From: Candidatus Hydrogenedentota bacterium | GTDB lineage: Bacteria; Hydrogenedentota; Hydrogenedentia; Hydrogenedentales; SLHB01 | Reading direction: 5' to 3' | Length of the DNA: 12,877 nucleotides | NCBI GenBank assembly: GCA_026387845.1 | Contig: JAPLKX010000078.1 | Span: 1 to 12,877, forward strand | Made by a program: the position numbers and the translations under genes | The notes under the pieces: model-generated | Database searches by the model: none | Told to the model about the DNA's origin: nothing | The model's input: only the letters and a program-made list of their open reading frames with translations | Shown: one piece after another, positions 1 to 7,234 of the stretch | Layout of the letters: each line of letters begins with the position of its first letter | Position numbering within the stretch: the stretch's first letter is position 1

Positions 1-309
1 AGTAACTACCCTGTGAATGGTCCGTTCAATACACGTTTTGTTGCGCTAGGCCCGGACGCGGCGCAGCGCCTAGTAGATGATAATGTAAGAATGGTAGGTA
101 TCGATTATCTTTCCGTTGCGCCTTATGAGCAGCCAAACGGGGAGACTCATCACCGCCTATTGGAACGCAACGTTACGGTTGTAGAAGGTCTTTGCTTACA
201 AGATGTGCCGGCGGGGACGCATCTGTTTTTTGTCTTTCCGTTGCGGCTGGTGGGCGCAGATGGCGCTCCTTGCCGCGCCTTAATTGGGCTGGAGGAGAGC
301 GAAGTCTGA
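1..309 (+). CDS. Cyclase-family protein (kynurenine formamidase-like), C-terminal part, 5' truncated
   Basis: The reading frame is open from base 1 to a TGA at 307-309, so only about 102 C-terminal residues are present; the GTG at 13 is internal, not a real start. The visible pattern is that of the cyclase/arylformamidase superfamily (PF04199): a GIDYLSV segment, a histidine pair just before LLERNV, then VEGL, an FPLRL strand and GADGAPCRA near the end. Family members are metal-dependent hydrolases acting on N-formylkynurenine or on unknown amides and esters. The metal-binding N-terminal HxGTHxD-type motif lies outside the window, so substrate and activity cannot be judged. The gene ends 128 bases before the NACHT gene start on the same strand. 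No clear terminator is visible between them. Confidence 0.85.
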   Translation, partial: SNYPVNGPFNTRFVALGPDAAQRLVDDNVRMVGIDYLSVAPYEQPNGETHHRLLERNVTVVEGLCLQDVPAGTHLFFVFPLRLVGADGAPCRALIGLEESEV

Positions 310-423
310 TTGATGCTCACTAAAGACTTCTTCCCTTAATCGGGGAGCGGGGACACCCGTGATTGCTTATGGATAGCTAGAACACTAGACATTTGGAGAC
401 TAGTGCGTTCGGAAGGGTAAACC

Positions 424-429
424 GGAGGA
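424..429 (+). promoter_or_regulatory. Shine-Dalgarno GGAGGA that fixes the NACHT gene start
   Basis: GGAGGA lies 8 bases before the ATG at 438. The frame is also open upstream to a TTG at 393, but that codon has no comparable ribosome binding site, so the ATG is preferred. No convincing sigma-70 promoter is seen in 310-423; a weak TTGATG (310-315) and CTTAAT (335-340) pair has a 19-base spacer. Confidence 0.7.
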
Positions 430-437
430 AGGCGGGT

Positions 438-3400
438 ATGGCCTGTGAAACGAGAGGTGGGGCTCCTGCTTGGAAGAGAGTCCTGAATTCCCTTCCGGAA
501 GCGACTTGGAAAGGGGTCATCGAGGCCGGTAAAGTCAGCATCGGCCTCAAGTTTGTCTTGACCTTTCTTAGCGAACTACAGGACGCCTGTAGAAAAATAT
601 CCTCTGAGGAGAGATTGGAGTTCATTTCTGGAGTGCGGCGCGAACGTCTCAGGAACATTGAGAAACACCTTGAGGGACTCGGCGTCGACCTGGAACGAAC
701 GCGCATGCTCCTCGCAGGGACCATCAAGGCGGTTGACGACCTCGAGGCATTCAACAAAGGTCACGAGGTCGGCACGCATGCGCTCTTGAACGCGTTGATC
801 GATGTTCAAACGGTTTCCAGGCGTGAGAAAAGACAGATTCTCCTCGGGCTCCGCGAGTTACGAGGAACGATCGAATCAAGGAAAGAGGCGACCCATGAGA
901 TTCTGGCCCGTCTGGACGACTTGCCGACTTTGCTGCGAGGTCAGCTTCGAAGTGCCCGCGACAGTGAACAAGCAGATTTTGAGCGCAGTTACTTGGATGA
1001 GATCGAGCGAACATACGGTTATCTGGACTTACTGGGTATTCCGATATTCGAAGAACAAGATCCGCTTCCCATTGATGCCGCTTTTGTGTCCTTGGCCATA
1101 GACGAAGGCCGGGGTGCCGCAGGGGGACAAGCGGCTGAGAGAATGCTGGCCGACCACGATGAGATGGTCATCATCGGCAATGCGGGAGCAGGCAAATCAA
1201 CCCTAATGCAGTGGGAGGCGGTCCAATGCACAAAAGGAGAAAAGCTGTCCTGCGAAAGCCCAAACCCGTGGTATGGATGCATACCGTTCGTGTTGCCCCT
1301 GCGAAACCTGAATCCCAGCGAAGCCTTTCCGCCACGAAACCGCTGGGTGACTCTCTCTACTCGTAACTGGGAGCGTGCCCAGGAAAACCACGGGGCGTGG
1401 CTCAATCGCGTTCTAGACGACGGCCGGGCATTACTGATTCTGGACGGGCTGGACGAGCTTGCGAGGGAAAAGCGAAAAGCCTTCTGGCGTGAGTTGAGGA
1501 AGTGCGTCTCGGATAGGGACATTATCTACCGAGTAGTGTCGCGCCCCATACACCGGCCCGGTGAGAATGACGACGAATGGCGGCCACCGGTCGACGCATC
1601 CGTCGTTACTGTCCTCCCGCTGACGCCTGAGAACGTAGATCTTCTGATTGACCGATGGCACGAGGCCACCATCGCAGCCGAAGGAAACGCAGAAACCAGA
1701 CCGGCTTTGCGCATGAAGTTGCAGCGATATGCCGGAGAACTGAAAAACAAGCTACGCCAGAGCGCTTTTAGGCGCATACGCGAATTGTCAGAAACCCCGC
1801 TTCTCTGCGCGGCCATCTGTCTGATTAACAGGCACAACAAACAACGCCTTCCCAAGAAGCGACATCATTTCTATCGGGATTTTTGCGAAGCTCTCATGCA
1901 GCTACGGGATGCGGAAAAAGGCGTCAGGACAGGTACCATCTACGATGACCTCGATTTAGAGGACCTCGTACGTATGCATGCCCATGTCGCATTTAAAATG
2001 ACTACCAGTGGCGCCGGGACGCCCAGCTCTAAGGGAAGGGGCTACTTTGTCGAGGCAAGTAAGGAGAATGTACTCATCTGGCTAAAATCATGCATCAATG
2101 ACATCAAGAGGCAGGCAATCCGCGAGCAAGCCACTGCTTCGGATCTCCTGATTCACCTCTTGGAACGAGGGTTGCTGCGCACTTCATCCAAGGACAAGAT
2201 CGGTTTCTATCACCCTGCACTGCAGGAATACCTGGCCGCAACGGCAATCCCTCTTGAGGGAGAATTGGACTTCTTGATCCGACAAGTGGAAGACGACCGG
2301 TGGCATGATATTATTGTCCTTTCCGCTGGCGGGTTTTTCGCAGGCGCGGACTTCGGAAACGATCTAATCGCGAAGCTCCTAGACCGAGCCGAGTCAAGTG
2401 AAGTGCACTCGAAGCTGTTACGGGTGTGCCACAGCCTCGCCGTGGCGTGTCTGGAGACTGCCTGTGCGCCAAACGCCAAGATCCGGGATATGGCTTTGGC
2501 CGGTCTAGGGAAAATTGTGCCTCCACGCAGTTACGCGCAGGCCAGGGAAGTGGCCGCCGCGGGAGATGCCGTGGTGCCCTTGTTGGAGTATGAGCGCTGG
2601 AAGGGGCTGCGCCAGCGCGAGAAGGACCAGATCCTGGCATTTTGCGGCTTGACACTGATGCTGATTGGCAGTGATGCTGCGACCGAAGCTCTGGGCCGTG
2701 GCTACGGATTCGATAACATCCTCGATACGCTCGTCCGTGCGCCGGGAATGAATGTTCTGGAACTGCCGCCTGTTCTGGATGTCGTGATGGACCTAGGCAC
2801 AGTTCCTGAATTTGCACGTGAGCACGTACGCGACCTTCAACCCTTGGAGAATCTGCCTCGACTAGAAGCCTTGGATTTGGCCGATTGTGACAAGCTAACC
2901 AACCTCTTGCCGCTCGCGCATTTGACTTGCCTGAAGTCCTTAACTCTCGAAGGATGCAGGAAGGTAGACGATTTGACGCCCCTGCGTCACTTGACAGGGC
3001 TTCGCCAACTCAAGCTGGCGGAATGCTCTAACATAACTGACCTTAGACCGTTGACAAACCTGACCGGCCTCGAATTCCTCGACTTGAGTTTCTGTAAAGG
3101 CATCAAGGACGTCTCGCCACTGCACAACCTGAGTCATCTGCGAACACTGAAACTAAGATGCTGCCCTGCTCTTGAGAATCTTTCGCCGCTAGAAAACTTG
3201 AGAGATCTGGAAGAACTAGACATTGCATATTGCGAGTCAATCAGCAACTTTGGGACGCTGACGGGACTCTCCCAAGTGAGAATACTGATCGCCCCTGGTT
3301 GTGATGCGACTCGAGAATGTGGCGGATCGATCGGATCGGGTTCTTCCAGGATCTCGGGATCGGATTATGTAGAGATGGGTGGTCGAGTACCCATCAAGAT

Positions 3401-4265
3401 GGTGTGGGTCAAAGGCGGGGAATTCGAGATGGGAAGTCCAGATACTGATAGAGACCGCTACGACGATGAGGGGCCCATTCACAAAGTCAAGTTGGAGGAA
3501 GGATTTTGGATGGGCGCTACTCCGGTGACTCAAGAGCAGTATGAATCGGTGATGGGTATGAATCCCTCTAATTTCGTGGGTGCGCAGAAGCCGGTGGAAG
3601 GAGTCTCGTGGTTTGATGCCAATGAGTTCTGTCGCAGACTGTCCGAGCGCAGCGGTGTTACGTACAGTCTGCCGACAGAAGCCCAATGGGAATTTGCCTG
3701 CCGCGCGGGGAGCCAGTGTCGTTTTTCCTTCGGAAGCGCCAACAGGTGTCTAGGCAGCTATGCATGGTTTTCTGAGAACTCACGTAATGGCACTCACCCC
3801 GTAGGCTCCAAGCGACCTAATGCCTCGGGCTTGTATGATATGCATGGGAATGTCTGGGAGTGGTGCCAGGATGTCTGGCATCATGAATACGACTGCAGTT
3901 CGGTTGACAACGCTGCGCGGGCACTGACATCCAGATCCTATCGAGTCACCCGGGGGGGCAGTTGGGGAAGTGGTCCATCGAGTTGCCGTTCCGCGGTCCG
4001 TGGAAGCGACCTACCCACGTATAGCAGTTGTTATTTAGGATTTCGTGTTTGCAGCTCATCGCGCACCCAGAGTGCGCATGTCCCGGCAACAAATCCCCAG
4101 ATGTCGAGCCGTTACTCCTTAGAGAGTCACTACTTCGGCGAGCAGATCAAACTCTGGAGAATCTATTTTGCAGGCGAAGAGTATCGGCAACGTTTTGATT
4201 CAGCGTCACATCGATGTTTTCGTCTCATGCTCCGTAGTACTCAGGTAGGCTCCGGTAAGGGATAG
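438..4265 (+). CDS. NACHT NTPase - LRR - FGE-sulfatase/CLec-fold fusion, candidate DGR-diversified NLR-like sensor (1275 aa)
   Basis: Residues 1-184 are mostly helical and charged, with no recognised effector; residues about 18-35 are hydrophobic. The NACHT NTPase follows: P-loop GNAGAGKST (247-255), Walker B LLILDGLDEL (332-341), the TPLL segment of the helical region (453-456) and FYHPALQEYLAA (590-601). Six leucine-rich repeats of exactly 23 residues cover 806-943. From about 986 to 1205 there is an FGE-sulfatase domain: VKGGEFEMGS, LPTEAQWEFACRAG, GNVWEW (1137-1142), RGGSW (1172-1176) and GFRV (1201-1204). The last 70 residues match nothing I know. NACHT proteins are STAND switches, often in phage defence, and FGE folds are common DGR targets. 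The FGE domain is probably non-catalytic, because Ser1178 stands where the first active cysteine is expected while Cys1183 is kept. The role as an antiphage or recognition sensor is inferred. The gene is single, with no RT or partner gene in view, and is less GC-rich than the transporter genes that follow. Confidence 0.92.
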   Translation: MACETRGGAPAWKRVLNSLPEATWKGVIEAGKVSIGLKFVLTFLSELQDACRKISSEERLEFISGVRRERLRNIEKHLEGLGVDLERTRMLLAGTIKAVDDLEAFNKGHEVGTHALLNALIDVQTVSRREKRQILLGLRELRGTIESRKEATHEILARLDDLPTLLRGQLRSARDSEQADFERSYLDEIERTYGYLDLLGIPIFEEQDPLPIDAAFVSLAIDEGRGAAGGQAAERMLADHDEMVIIGNAGAGKSTLMQWEAVQCTKGEKLSCESPNPWYGCIPFVLPLRNLNPSEAFPPRNRWVTLSTRNWERAQENHGAWLNRVLDDGRALLILDGLDELAREKRKAFWRELRKCVSDRDIIYRVVSRPIHRPGENDDEWRPPVDASVVTVLPLTPENVDLLIDRWHEATIAAEGNAETRPALRMKLQRYAGELKNKLRQSAFRRIRELSETPLLCAAICLINRHNKQRLPKKRHHFYRDFCEALMQLRDAEKGVRTGTIYDDLDLEDLVRMHAHVAFKMTTSGAGTPSSKGRGYFVEASKENVLIWLKSCINDIKRQAIREQATASDLLIHLLERGLLRTSSKDKIGFYHPALQEYLAATAIPLEGELDFLIRQVEDDRWHDIIVLSAGGFFAGADFGNDLIAKLLDRAESSEVHSKLLRVCHSLAVACLETACAPNAKIRDMALAGLGKIVPPRSYAQAREVAAAGDAVVPLLEYERWKGLRQREKDQILAFCGLTLMLIGSDAATEALGRGYGFDNILDTLVRAPGMNVLELPPVLDVVMDLGTVPEFAREHVRDLQPLENLPRLEALDLADCDKLTNLLPLAHLTCLKSLTLEGCRKVDDLTPLRHLTGLRQLKLAECSNITDLRPLTNLTGLEFLDLSFCKGIKDVSPLHNLSHLRTLKLRCCPALENLSPLENLRDLEELDIAYCESISNFGTLTGLSQVRILIAPGCDATRECGGSIGSGSSRISGSDYVEMGGRVPIKMVWVKGGEFEMGSPDTDRDRYDDEGPIHKVKLEEGFWMGATPVTQEQYESVMGMNPSNFVGAQKPVEGVSWFDANEFCRRLSERSGVTYSLPTEAQWEFACRAGSQCRFSFGSANRCLGSYAWFSENSRNGTHPVGSKRPNASGLYDMHGNVWEWCQDVWHHEYDCSSVDNAARALTSRSYRVTRGGSWGSGPSSCRSAVRGSDLPTYSSCYLGFRVCSSSRTQSAHVPATNPQMSSRYSLESHYFGEQIKLWRIYFAGEEYRQRFDSASHRCFRLMLRSTQVGSGKG
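2853..3266 (+). repeat. Six in-frame 69-base leucine-rich repeats in the NACHT protein
   Basis: The six units are each exactly 23 residues (806-943), followed by a partial seventh. The shared pattern is LxxLxxLxLxxC, then a variable pair, an I/L/V and a DLxPL turn; units one to five keep the final PL step. A cysteine (or a Cys-Cys pair) sits at the same place in every unit. This is an LRR solenoid placed between the NTPase and the lectin-fold domain, as in NLR architecture. At DNA level the units have diverged, so it is an old array and not a fresh expansion. Confidence 0.9.
3951..4050 (+). other. Putative DGR variable region (VR) at the end of the FGE/CLec domain
   Basis: The segment runs from RGGSW (1172-1176) to GFRVC (1201-1205), the place where FGE-type DGR targets carry their VR. 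Known unmutated templates encode strings of Asn (AAC/AAT) there. At twelve sites that are typically Asn in such proteins the codons here are gga, agt, ggt, agt, gtc, gga, agc, gac, tat, agt, tgt and tat. Ten of the twelve end in C or T, as expected from AAY codons changed only at the two adenines, and none is still Asn. Framework residues (Cys1183, Arg, Ser-Ala, Pro, GFR) are intact. No template repeat is present in the window, so adenine-specific mutation is inferred, not shown. Confidence 0.6.
4061..4077 (+). other. Short GC-rich hairpin 10 bases after the putative VR
   Basis: GCGCAC (4061-4066) and GTGCGC (4072-4077) form a perfect 6-bp stem around a 5-base loop, CCAGA. A hairpin/cruciform just downstream of the VR is an established element of target recognition in the Bordetella phage DGR and its relatives. 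Position and shape agree. The stem is short, the loop is not the usual tetraloop, and the pure G/C tract that ends some VRs is missing. It lies inside the coding region. Confidence 0.45.
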
Positions 4266-4569
4266 TCGCTCGATTGATAGCTGCTGAACATTGCTCCAAC
4301 TCAGACGGCTGCTGTAACACGACGTGTGACAGGTTTTCGAAGTCTTCCCCCAGTCTCTTTCCGCAGTCGTCGGATGATGAATATCTGCCCACTGCCCTCA
4401 AGAGAAGAGACGGGACATTTCAAAGTGCGGGAACCGCGTCTCTGGCATCACGCGAGGCTGAGAACGCCCATATTGGCTTACTTTGCCTGTGAGCAGAGCG
4501 AGTGCCAGTCCTTCTTCGGCGTGTGCGTTTCTGATACCAGGCTGCGAGGACGACGCAGCCGCGCACGTG
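4266..4569. other. Gene-free interval between the convergent NACHT and MFS genes
   Basis: No gene is supported here: short open frames exist but have no ribosome binding site or recognisable family. A quasi-palindrome with ACACG/CGTGT arms (4317-4327) lies 50 bases after the NACHT stop. The end of the interval holds the inverted repeat listed separately. No DGR template, accessory gene or RT fragment is seen. Confidence 0.6.
4540..4560. terminator. Inverted repeat beyond the MFS stop, possible weak terminator
   Basis: GGCTGCG (4540-4546) pairs perfectly with CGCAGCC (4554-4560) around a 7-base loop, 10 bases beyond the end of the minus-strand MFS gene. There is no T-run on either side, so it is at best a weak or factor-dependent terminator or an mRNA end-protecting hairpin. 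Confidence 0.35.
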
Positions 4570-5772
4570 TCACCGCAAATGCAGCAACACCCCCTGCAAG
4601 AACAGTGCCGCGCCCATGAGAAGCGGGGTGTAGTGGAACGGCATCTCCATGCCGTACTTGCCGGCCAGCCAGCCGAACAGGATGCTCCCCGCAAATCCCC
4701 CCAGCCCGACGGCGCCTTCGTTGATGGCGGTTCTCCGGTGTTTTTGCTGCCAGTTGGCCACGCTGTAGTAGACGGATGAGAAGAACGCAAACCCGGCGTT
4801 TGTGCCAACGACGACGAAACAAAGCGCCATTACCACGAGGCTGTGCGTGTCGCCCACCATCCAGAAAGCGCACCCGGCCACTGCCTGCAGCGCAAACAGC
4901 AATCCCGCCCGATGCCGCCATCCCTGCCTGTGTCCCATGACCAGAAATGTCAGGGCCGCAACCAGCGAGAGCGAAAACGCCAGCCATGAAAACTTTTCCG
5001 CGGCCCGCTCGAGCAGTACCGGCGAGGTCCACGGCTCGAACAGGAAACGCAACTGGCCGTCCGAAACCAAATCCTCGATTCGTTTGGGGAACACCGTCCG
5101 CGTCACCTGGACCAGGAAGTTGCCCATCATCGTCGCGACCCACGAGGCGTACAGGAACCGTTCGCTGGCCCGGTCGGCGTCGGCGTGTGCTTCGAGGGCT
5201 TCGGAGGTTTCCCGGGCGTGATGATCGCGCTCGAGCGGCAACGACCGCAGCAATATCAGCACGGCCACGTTCAACACGAACACGACGACGAACGGCAGCC
5301 GGTAATCGCGCTCGAACAGCCAGCCGGCAAACAACGGGCTTAACGCGAACCCCATGCTCCACGACAGGTTGAACGCGCTCATCCGCCGGCTGCGCAGCAC
5401 CCGGTCCGGCTCGCCGCCCACATAGGAGTGGAGCGCCGGCCACACCAGCGCGAGGGCGCCTACCCCTGCCGTGCTCAGCGCCCCGCACACCCAGGCGTTT
5501 CGCGTGAAAGGAACCGCACAGATGAACACGGTGGCCAGCAGGATGCCCGTTACGGCCCAGTTCAGCCCGTTTTTCGCACGCAGCACAAAACCCGCTGAAA
5601 CCAGGCAGATCGCCGCGTAGGCCGCACCCTGGGCCCCGCCAAACGCACCCGACATCGCCGCACCGCCGCCGAGCGTCCGGAAAACATAAAACGGCAGCGC
5701 CACGACAAACGACATGATCCCGAAATCGATCAGGAATCCGACCAGGTACATTTTATGATGTGGTTTCAGCAT
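4570..5772 (-). CDS. Major facilitator superfamily (MFS) transporter
   Basis: The 400-residue product has the size and layout of a 12-helix MFS permease of the inner membrane. Hydrophobic helices begin at residue 9, and a charged central loop (about 176-204, rich in E, D, R and H) separates the two halves. The segment GEPDRVLRSRRMSAFNLSW followed by SMGFALSPLFAGW (about 120-151) is the MFS cytoplasmic loop plus the glycine/proline-rich fifth helix. A GWLAGKYG motif recurs near the end. The start ATG has no strong Shine-Dalgarno; Met8 is an alternative. The gene starts 37 bases after corA on the same strand and is probably co-transcribed and translated from the same message. Substrate unknown: nothing in the sequence marks it as a sugar, drug or siderophore exporter. 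Confidence 0.88.
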   Translation of the reverse strand: MLKPHHKMYLVGFLIDFGIMSFVVALPFYVFRTLGGGAAMSGAFGGAQGAAYAAICLVSAGFVLRAKNGLNWAVTGILLATVFICAVPFTRNAWVCGALSTAGVGALALVWPALHSYVGGEPDRVLRSRRMSAFNLSWSMGFALSPLFAGWLFERDYRLPFVVVFVLNVAVLILLRSLPLERDHHARETSEALEAHADADRASERFLYASWVATMMGNFLVQVTRTVFPKRIEDLVSDGQLRFLFEPWTSPVLLERAAEKFSWLAFSLSLVAALTFLVMGHRQGWRHRAGLLFALQAVAGCAFWMVGDTHSLVVMALCFVVVGTNAGFAFFSSVYYSVANWQQKHRRTAINEGAVGLGGFAGSILFGWLAGKYGMEMPFHYTPLLMGAALFLQGVLLHLR

Positions 5773-5809
5773 ACGCGCGAGATTTCGAAGGCCGGCTTGA
5801 CCGCCCCCC

Positions 5810-6727
5810 TCACCAGAACTTCTTGTAACGCCAGAAGGCCATTACGGCCGCAACCGAGCCGATCGCCAGCACTATGATGGCCCAGAACGCACTGGAGGCG
5901 CGCTGCATGGGGATCGGGACGTTCATCGAGAAGATGCTCACGACCAGCGTCGGCACCATGATGCCGATGGTGATGATGTTCAACGTTTTCATCAGCACGT
6001 TCAGGTTGTTGTTAACAATCGAGGCCCGCGCATCCATCACGCTCGAGAGCACGTTCGAATAGATCTCAGCCAGTTTGTAGCACTGATCGTTCTCGACGAT
6101 GATGTCGTCGAGGTATTCCATCTGTTCGTTGGCGATTTTGAGTTTTGTGGCGTTGTTCTTGAGTTTGGAGATCAGCACCCCGTTGGTGTGAATCGCGTTC
6201 AGGTAATACACCAGGCTCTTTTCCAGCGCGAACAGGTTCAACAGATATCGGTTCTCCATCGAGGCGTTGATTTTCTGCTCCAACTCCTCCGACACCATGT
6301 TGATGACTTTCAGGTGCTGCAGGAAATGGAAAATCGACTGGTACAACAGCCGGAGAAGGACGTCCATCAGCGTGTGTACCGCCACAAACGGCTTGCCCTC
6401 GAATAGCGGGTCCCCCTCGGAGACCACGACCACCAGCCGGTCCTCAAACAAGAACAGGCCCATCGACGTCACCCGGAACATGAACTGCTCGAGCGCGCTG
6501 TAGTTCTTCGGCCGCTTCAGAATGAGCGCCACATGCTCGGGCTCGAACTCGAGTCGGGACAACTCGTCGGGGTCCAGCGCCGATTGCAGGGTGTGCTCGT
6601 CGATCTTCAGGTGGTCCACCAGATACCGCTTTTCGGTGTCGTCCGGGCTGACAAACACCAGCAATGTCGCCTCGTCGCCGGTGGTTTCCACCACCTTGCC
6701 GCCGCTTATCTCATACTTTTTCTGCAT
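5810..6727 (-). CDS. corA: CorA-family divalent cation channel with SMN in place of GMN
   Basis: The 305-residue product has a large mixed alpha/beta cytoplasmic domain, a long helical stalk (about 120-245) and two closely spaced C-terminal membrane helices (about 249-266 and 281-298) before a basic YKKFW end. This is the CorA Mg2+/Co2+ channel layout, which works as a pentamer in the inner membrane. The selectivity motif after the first helix reads SMNVPIP (Ser267-Met268-Asn269), where most members have GMN. Met and Asn are kept, but glycine is replaced by serine. I place the start at the ATG (6727-6725), with a GGATGG 9 bases upstream. A TTG three codons earlier is possible but less likely. 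The gene leads a probable corA-MFS operon. Confidence 0.88.
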   Translation of the reverse strand: MQKKYEISGGKVVETTGDEATLLVFVSPDDTEKRYLVDHLKIDEHTLQSALDPDELSRLEFEPEHVALILKRPKNYSALEQFMFRVTSMGLFLFEDRLVVVVSEGDPLFEGKPFVAVHTLMDVLLRLLYQSIFHFLQHLKVINMVSEELEQKINASMENRYLLNLFALEKSLVYYLNAIHTNGVLISKLKNNATKLKIANEQMEYLDDIIVENDQCYKLAEIYSNVLSSVMDARASIVNNNLNVLMKTLNIITIGIMVPTLVVSIFSMNVPIPMQRASSAFWAIIVLAIGSVAAVMAFWRYKKFW

Positions 6728-6813
6728 TGGGCACAACCATCCCGCAAAAACCGCCCCGCATCACGGACCAGTTGATTTTGTAAGACCAAGCCTCAAAGAG
6801 GGAAGCTACTAAC

Positions 6814-6841
6814 TATATACCGGCCGTCCCGCGCCCGTCAA
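6814..6841 (-). promoter_or_regulatory. Sigma-70-type promoter for the corA-MFS pair
   Basis: Read on the minus strand, TTGACG (6841-6836) and TATATA (6819-6814) are separated by 16 bases; TATAGT shifted by two bases gives an 18-base spacer. Transcription would start near 6807, giving an untranslated leader of about 80 bases before the corA ATG. The core matches are good for a GC-rich genome. Confidence 0.55.
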
Positions 6842-7088
6842 TTTGTGCCGCACAGCCACATCCAGGATCTCCCGACGAAAACAAGCGCAGGGACCCCACT
6901 GACAAGCTCCCCGGCCAGCGTGGCTGTCAGAGTTCTACCACAAGTTCGCGCAAGAGCCAAAACACATCGGTGGCGCCAAAACGTGCCTTTGGTGTGCCAA
7001 ACCGTAGCCCCCGCCAGAGACCCAAACAGCGCAAAACCCCTGAAACCCGGGACTATCCAGAATCGGTATTTTCTCATTTTCCTGTTTT

Positions 7089-7100
7089 GACATCGATGTC
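7089..7100. promoter_or_regulatory. Palindrome GACATCGATGTC (candidate operator, copy 1)
   Basis: A perfect 12-base palindrome 239 bases before the first prepilin-like start. Near-identical copies occur at 7193-7204 (GACATCGATGAC) and 8285-8296 (GACATCGTTGTC), all upstream of the two paralogous genes. This suggests a shared dimeric-regulator site; no regulator is identified. Confidence 0.4.
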
Positions 7101-7142
7101 TAACACTCCGGCTGCACACCCGATCCGTCGAGATGTTACAAT

Positions 7143-7168
7143 CGCGGGCGCCGGCCCGCGGGCGCCGG
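7143..7168. repeat. GC-rich direct repeat, two copies of CGCGGGCGCCGG
   Basis: The 12-base unit occurs at 7143-7154 and 7157-7168 with 2 bases between. The tract is also partly self-complementary (GGCGCC cores), so it can fold. Its function is unknown; it could be a small structural or replication-slippage repeat. Confidence 0.45.
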
Positions 7169-7192
7169 TGCGGCTTTGTTGGCAACAGTGCC

Positions 7193-7204
7193 GACATCGA
7201 TGAC
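7193..7204. promoter_or_regulatory. GACATCGATGAC (candidate operator, copy 2)
   Basis: Differs from the perfect palindrome at 7089-7100 by one base. It lies 30 bases upstream of the TTGACA at 7235, a common position for an activator or repressor site. Confidence 0.35.
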
Positions 7205-7234
7205 GAAGCACCGGGCGGCCTTCTTACAAATCCC

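Noticed and set aside
393..437. Alternative TTG start of the NACHT gene, 15 codons upstream
   Set aside because: No good ribosome binding site; the ATG at 438 has GGAGGA at ideal spacing.
4270..4350. Possible degenerate template repeat or RT remnant downstream of the VR (a GGTTTTCG resembling GGATTTCG of the VR end)
   Set aside because: Only a few bases match and the framework codons of the VR are not found around it, so I treat it as chance.
4478..5488. Long open frame on the minus strand overlapping the MFS gene
   Set aside because: Arg/Gly/Ala-rich shadow of the MFS gene in another frame, typical of GC-rich DNA; the MFS frame carries the membrane helices.
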